Shown one piece after another: positions 5,538 to 8,216 of a DNA stretch of 8,216 nucleotides (positions within the stretch are counted from its first letter, which is position 1; the number at the start of each line of letters is the position of its first letter). The stretch is from Deltaproteobacteria bacterium (GTDB taxonomy: Bacteria; Bdellovibrionota_B; Oligoflexia; Oligoflexales; Bog-1112), in the NCBI GenBank assembly GCA_003136475.1, contig PLEQ01000277.1, positions 15,201-23,416 of the forward strand, in the 5' to 3' direction. The notes under the pieces were generated by a model, which made no database searches, had not been told where the DNA came from, and was given only the letters and a program-made list of their open reading frames with translations. Position numbers and translations under genes: made by a program.

Positions 5538-5940
5538 TCTCTCAACTCCATGCAAAGCTCTTCGATATGAACGATAAAATCATCGTGTGGCATCGCTACG
5601 ATATCGTGATAGGACCAGTGAAGATGGCGCCCCAAAAAGCGTATGCCACGTCTTAGATCCTCTATACTGAGGAATCTAACCCTAAAAAATCGTTGGCTCC
5701 TTTAACAAAGCTCAGCCAGTCTTTAAGCATAATCTTTTCAAGACACTGGGGATTAAGTCCCGAGAGTAGACTAAAAAAATTAAGCGTGCGTCTTTGATCG
5801 GACCCTTGTTTACCAGACTCTTCGCTGGCAATGAGATCGCCCACTGTGGCTTGACGCACACTGATCTCTTTGATTTCAAAACCTTTGTCATCTGTTATTG
5901 GGTTTTTGAGAGTGAAAGTGTACTTTGCTGCCTGTTCCAT
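5516..5940 (-). CDS. E': Tail assembly chaperone E+E' fusion made by -1 frameshift
   Basis: After decoding TTA at 5685-5683 in the E frame, a ribosome slipping back one base continues with AGG at 5683 and reads 55 more codons to the TAG at 5518-5516. The product is 141 aa (86 from E plus 55 from E'), close to the roughly 142 aa I recall for P2 E+E'. The E' part carries the GpE-type motif HWSYHDIVAMPHDDF at fusion residues 108-122, then a VHIEEL stretch; P2-family E' proteins share the His-Trp, then a hydrophobic-Met-x-(hydrophobic) pattern. Lambda G-GT analogues bind the tape measure with the short form and recruit tube subunits with the extension. E' has no start codon and RBS of its own in a sensible place and overlaps the tape measure start by 22 nt. 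The endpoint is read directly; use of the shift is inferred. Confidence 0.82.
5546..5549 (-). promoter_or_regulatory. Ribosome binding site for the tape measure gene
   Basis: GGAG on the minus strand, 8 nt before the ATG at 5537, lying inside the E' reading frame. It decides the ATG start over the upstream TTG at 5555, which has no well-placed site. Confidence 0.55.
5653..5689 (-). promoter_or_regulatory. Programmed -1 frameshift signal: slippery heptamer plus hairpin
   Basis: The heptamer T TTT TTA occupies 5689-5683 and is in register with the E frame (GAT TTT TTA). Three bases later a hairpin begins: TTAGAT (5679-5674), one bulged T, CCTC (5672-5669), loop AGTATA, GAGG (5662-5659), ATCTAA (5658-5653), all 10 pairs Watson-Crick. 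The zero-frame stop TAG of E (5664-5662) lies in the loop and stem base. P2 uses T TTT TTG at the same gene. The 3-nt spacer is shorter than the usual 5-9 nt, but the bottom pairs are two A-T pairs that a ribosome would open easily. Confidence 0.85.
5662..5940 (-). CDS. E: Tail assembly chaperone E, P2 gpE-like (short form)
   Basis: A 92-aa protein; P2 gpE is about 91 aa. It is a morphogenesis factor absent from the finished tail, expected to coat the tape measure during assembly. The N-terminus (EQAAKYTFTLKNPITDDKGF, then EIKEISVRQATVGDL) has the beta-rich opening with the (Ile-x-Val-Arg-x-x-x-x-x-Asp-Leu) pattern of gpE-type chaperones, followed by helices ending in LKDWLSFVKGANDFLGL. The ATG at 5940 is chosen because AAGGAG sits 5 nt upstream; a longer reading from 6078 would start inside the tube gene with no RBS and no family similarity in the extra residues. 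It follows the tube gene by 22 nt. The zero-frame stop is TAG at 5664-5662, just past the slippery site. Confidence 0.87.
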   Translation of the reverse strand: MEQAAKYTFTLKNPITDDKGFEIKEISVRQATVGDLIASEESGKQGSDQRRTLNFFSLLSGLNPQCLEKIMLKDWLSFVKGANDFLGLDSSV

Positions 5941-5945
5941 GATTT

Positions 5946-5951
5946 CTCCTT
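5946..5951 (-). promoter_or_regulatory. Ribosome binding site for gene E
   Basis: AAGGAG on the minus strand with a 5-nt spacer to the ATG at 5940. It is one of the strongest sites in the window, consistent with the chaperone being needed in quantity, and it fixes the start of E in the short gap after the tube gene. Confidence 0.7.
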
Positions 5952-5962
5952 CGTTTAGTATT

Positions 5963-6469
5963 TTAGAACCCAAGAGCTTTTTTAACACCGTCGACAAGAG
6001 ACGATATGCCCATGAGATTAAGAACGTTATTCTCGACATCCACAACAAGAGCTGGGTGTTTTCCAATCGTAAGTGCATAGCGTTTGACCTGAATGGTTAT
6101 GGTTTGTCGTGGAATTTTTCCGCCTTCAAAAGCATCAGTTTCAATAGCACCGACACGCCCATGCAAAACAGCAAGCAGAGGAATTGTCTCGCTAGTGTTT
6201 GAACGCATGCCGGCTTTTAGGATAATGCCAGCAGCATCTCCTGCAATTCCAAAAAGGTTAAAGACAAATGGGCTTATCTCAAGAAATTTGATCGTAGCCT
6301 CCATCGGCTCAATGCCGACAGCAACCTTTTGTTTGGCATAAAGACCTGATCCCCAAACTTCTTCATAAACCTCATTCACCTTTGGCAATTGAACGCTTTC
6401 TGCAATCCCAAGAAAGCCAACTCCATCAAGTGATACATCCCAACTGGTTACTACTTTTGGCAACGCCAC
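5963..6469 (-). CDS. FII: Major tail tube protein, P2 FII-like
   Basis: Polymerises into the inner tube of the contractile tail. It is 168 aa, near the 172 aa of P2 FII. The N-terminus MALPKVVTSWDVSLDGVGFL, followed by GIAESVQLPKVNEVYEEVWGSG, parallels P2 MAMPRKLKLMNVFLNGYSYQGVAKSVTLPKL. A central IKFLEISPFVFNLFGIAG, a LHGRVGAIETDAFEGGK region and a C-terminal VKRYALTIGKHPALVVDVEN then NVLNLMGIS correspond to P2 VVMRGRQKEIDTG, YFRLTMDGKELVEIDTINM and following residues. The start is GTG with AGGA about 8 nt upstream, overlapping the sheath stop (TAGGA). The spacing to the sheath gene is 10 nt and to E is 22 nt, the conserved FI-FII-E order. Confidence 0.92.
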   Translation of the reverse strand: MALPKVVTSWDVSLDGVGFLGIAESVQLPKVNEVYEEVWGSGLYAKQKVAVGIEPMEATIKFLEISPFVFNLFGIAGDAAGIILKAGMRSNTSETIPLLAVLHGRVGAIETDAFEGGKIPRQTITIQVKRYALTIGKHPALVVDVENNVLNLMGISSLVDGVKKALGF

Positions 6470-6479
6470 GTTTGATTTC

Positions 6480-7577
6480 CTATGACTTTAGATTCTTCAA
6501 ATATTTGTCTGTTAACACGCTTGTAAAAGTGATCGATTCGGCAATGAAGACTGGGGTGAATTCGATATTAAAAAATATCTTGCCATCAATCATCGCAGCA
6601 GGTGTATTTTGCTCATTATCCGCAAAGACAGCACCATCGATGATGGCACCAAGCAGTCTAAGTTGGGCAAGAAATTCCTGAACTTTTGCCGTTATTTCTG
6701 TGATGAGATTTCTGGTGATGCCACGATCAATTGCCCAACGCAAGGAGCGTCTTAGCGAGCGATTGATTGCATCTTTTGTTCGCACCACAGAAATGAACCT
6801 ATAGGCAGGCGTGTTGCTATCATAGAGTCCTGAGTTGCCCCAGATTCTAAAGCCATCATCTCTAATCACGGTGATAATTTTCTTTTCATTTAAGGTATTG
6901 GCTAAGCAATTAGGATCATCATCGATATAGGGCACAGGAGCCGAGAGGCCAACAATCCCACTTATTTTTTGGTTAGATGGAGAGTACCAAAAGCCTTTTT
7001 CTTCATCAGTTCTAGCAAAGACACCTGCAAGAAAGGAAGATAGAGCTGAAGGTTTTGTGGTGCCATCCGTTTGCAGGAGAAGAACTTTTGGGTAGCAGGC
7101 AAGTACTCGTTCCGAGCGCATGCTATCAAGAATACTCTCATCAGGGCGGCCATCTTTATCGGCAAGATCAAATATGAGAATGGACTTTGTCCGCTCAGCT
7201 ATGAGCTTGAGTCCAGGCAAGATTGAGTTGTCCCTACCCGGAGCAATAATAAAGCCTATATCAAGATCCAAAGTTTGTTTGATATTAAGAAGCGATTGCG
7301 TAGTGGCTTCGATTTCTTCTTGTTTTTTCATCCCGCAAACGACAACTTGCGCCTGGGTTTGCAAAAAAATGGCGTTGAGAGCTTCCCCAATAGTGCCACC
7401 TACAAAGTTTTTGGCCGCCGCCAAGCTATTGACAAGATAGGGTTTTGCAATTGCAAAATCTTTGGGTGTTTCTTGGACAGTGCCAAGAACTGCGATCACT
7501 GAACTGGACTTTGAGCTTATCGAAGGAGTTAGAGAGCTCTGATCAACGACACGAATGCCATGAAAATAATCACTCAT
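6480..7577 (-). CDS. FI: Major tail sheath protein, P2 FI-like
   Basis: Forms the contractile sheath around the tail tube. It is 365 aa (P2 FI 396 aa). Near-identical landmarks to P2 FI are visible: the N-terminus MSDYFHGIRVVD (P2 MSDYHHGVQVLE), IITVIRDDGFRIWGN at residues 234-248 (P2 VTTLIRRDGFRFWGN), WAIDRGITRNLITEI at 281-295 (P2 WAVDKPITATLIRDI), and LTDKYLKNL at 355-363 (P2 LTDKYLANL). Residues 100-190 form the more variable outer domain. The length difference probably lies in this domain and the trimmed C-terminus. ATG at 7577 has GGAGG 7 nt upstream and overlaps the preceding gene as ATGA, so it is coupled to it. It shows the window encodes a myovirus-type contractile tail rather than a flexible one. 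Confidence 0.96.
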   Translation of the reverse strand: MSDYFHGIRVVDQSSLTPSISSKSSSVIAVLGTVQETPKDFAIAKPYLVNSLAAAKNFVGGTIGEALNAIFLQTQAQVVVCGMKKQEEIEATTQSLLNIKQTLDLDIGFIIAPGRDNSILPGLKLIAERTKSILIFDLADKDGRPDESILDSMRSERVLACYPKVLLLQTDGTTKPSALSSFLAGVFARTDEEKGFWYSPSNQKISGIVGLSAPVPYIDDDPNCLANTLNEKKIITVIRDDGFRIWGNSGLYDSNTPAYRFISVVRTKDAINRSLRRSLRWAIDRGITRNLITEITAKVQEFLAQLRLLGAIIDGAVFADNEQNTPAAMIDGKIFFNIEFTPVFIAESITFTSVLTDKYLKNLKS

Positions 7578-8216
7578 TCGCTTTCCTCCCAGACGACATT
7601 ATGTTCAAAAGCGCCTTCCCCGTCGTAAGTTCTGGGTGCAACACCGACCAAAGTGTAGTCGTGCATGTAGAGCTTTGAATCTTTTGAGATGCTTGCGATT
7701 TTAATTTTTTGTTTTTGCGCAAGCGCATTCCCATGCAGGACAAGGCGACAGCCGCATATTTTTATCGAGCCGCTGATTGCAAAAAAATGGCTCAGAGCAG
7801 GATTATCGATGATCAGCGAGGTCTTATGAGAGAACTCTAATTTGATATTCTTGCCACTGATACGGATGGGAGAGATGAGTTTGTATTCTGCGCCTTTGAT
7901 AAAGATTCGAGCCCCAACGGGCAGATTTTCAAGCTCAGGTTTTTCTCGATCAAGATCGATGATGCGATCGTATGCGGATGCAATCAAGCTTTCGCGAAAG
8001 CTTTGGACCTTAATCAAAGTGTTATTTTGAATTCTAAAGACCGGCGTATCTTTGCACTCGTTTACGGCCTCTAGTTTAGCTGCGATCTTTAACCGTAAGG
8101 CCCCTGGCTCTTTGTAGTTTTCACCATCAACCGGATCTAGCAAACTTGGATCATCGTTTGAGGAAACGATCGTTTTTTCGAGTTTGGCGCAGATGAATGT
8201 ATGGGCTGAAGTGATA
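7574..8216 (-). CDS. Fibre- or spike-like protein upstream of the sheath gene (5' end cut by window edge)
   Basis: The frame is open to the right edge, giving 213 visible C-terminal residues; the TTG at 8143 is internal, since 24 in-frame codons precede it. Visible residues 27-48 include DPVDGENYKEPGALRLKIAA, the Tyr-x-x-Pro-Gly-Ala-x-Arg-Leu-Lys-(Ile/Val) pattern seen in N-terminal regions of some phage fibre and baseplate-attached proteins. Residues about 97-190 are short alternating hydrophobic strands with turns (ARIFIKGAEYKLISPIRI, then NIKLEFSHKTSLIIDNPA, and a SIKICGCRLVLHGNA stretch), which reads like coils of a right-handed beta-helix, as in tailspikes. Position just before FI matches where P2-type tails keep host-contact and assembly genes. 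Function is inferred; no enzymatic motif seen. It ends TGA overlapping the sheath ATG. Confidence 0.5.
   Translation of the reverse strand, partial: ITSAHTFICAKLEKTIVSSNDDPSLLDPVDGENYKEPGALRLKIAAKLEAVNECKDTPVFRIQNNTLIKVQSFRESLIASAYDRIIDLDREKPELENLPVGARIFIKGAEYKLISPIRISGKNIKLEFSHKTSLIIDNPALSHFFAISGSIKICGCRLVLHGNALAQKQKIKIASISKDSKLYMHDYTLVGVAPRTYDGEGAFEHNVVWEESE

Noticed and set aside
5538..5555. TTG start for the tape measure at 5555
   Set aside because: A rare start codon with no well-placed ribosome site, whereas ATG at 5537 has GGAG at 8 nt. The six-residue difference would not affect function.
5941..6078. N-terminal extension of E to a 138-codon form
   Set aside because: The extra codons lie inside the tube gene, show no chaperone similarity, and the AAGGAG-ATG pair at 5940 gives a product of the expected P2 length.
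5870..6202. Plus-strand ORF of 110 codons across E and the tube gene
   Set aside because: Antisense to two confidently identified tail genes and spanning their boundary; no family resemblance.
7120..7440. Plus-strand ORFs opposite the sheath gene
   Set aside because: Antisense shadows of the strongly supported sheath protein; overlapping each other in several frames with no initiation signals.
1..8216. Contractile tailocin rather than a complete phage
   Set aside because: Head decoration and major capsid genes are present next to the tail genes, which tailocins lack, although completeness of the prophage cannot be judged from this window.

Overview
This window is part of the late, virion-structural region of a temperate tailed bacteriophage, most likely a prophage. 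Every credible gene is on the minus strand, so biological order runs from the right end of the window to the left. The tail genes match the contractile tail of phage P2 family by family. The head genes at the far left match the phage lambda capsid set (scaffold, decoration protein, major capsid). This mix of lambda-type head and P2-type tail is known from proteobacterial prophages, including those of some intracellular alphaproteobacteria such as Wolbachia phage WO. Base composition looks moderately AT-rich and the proteins are lysine-rich, so a proteobacterial host is plausible, but the sequence does not fix the genus. I see no tRNA, CRISPR array, insertion sequence, integrase or toxin-type cargo gene.

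Tail module (8216 down to 1926). It opens with the 3' part of a fibre- or spike-like gene. Then follow the tail sheath (FI-like), the tail tube (FII-like), the tail-assembly chaperone pair E and E+E', the tape measure (T-like), and the baseplate/tail-completion proteins U, X and D. Genes abut or overlap (ATGA, TAAATG, TGATG and longer overlaps), as in a single translationally coupled operon. E' is expressed only by a -1 ribosomal frameshift. Its signal is readable: a perfect X XXY YYZ heptamer (T TTT TTA) followed after 3 nt by a 10-bp bulged hairpin. E' then overlaps the start of the tape measure gene, exactly the P2 arrangement.

Intergenic region (1688-1925). About 240 bp without a supported gene separate the tail and head blocks. 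It holds an 11-bp perfect inverted repeat just after gene D, two tandem GGACCTAA copies at 11-bp spacing, and a weak promoter-like -10. It is the natural place for tail-operon termination and a separate head-operon promoter, but neither is proven.

Head module (1687 down to 1). A doubtful 66-codon ORF is followed by a small acidic scaffold-like protein, a lambda gpD-like decoration protein and the first 229 codons of a lambda gpE-like major capsid protein that runs off the left edge. Terminase, portal and the S49 capsid protease, which normally precede these genes, are not between the tail block and the scaffold. The head genes lie downstream of the tail genes on the same strand, an inverted module order compared with lambda and P2.
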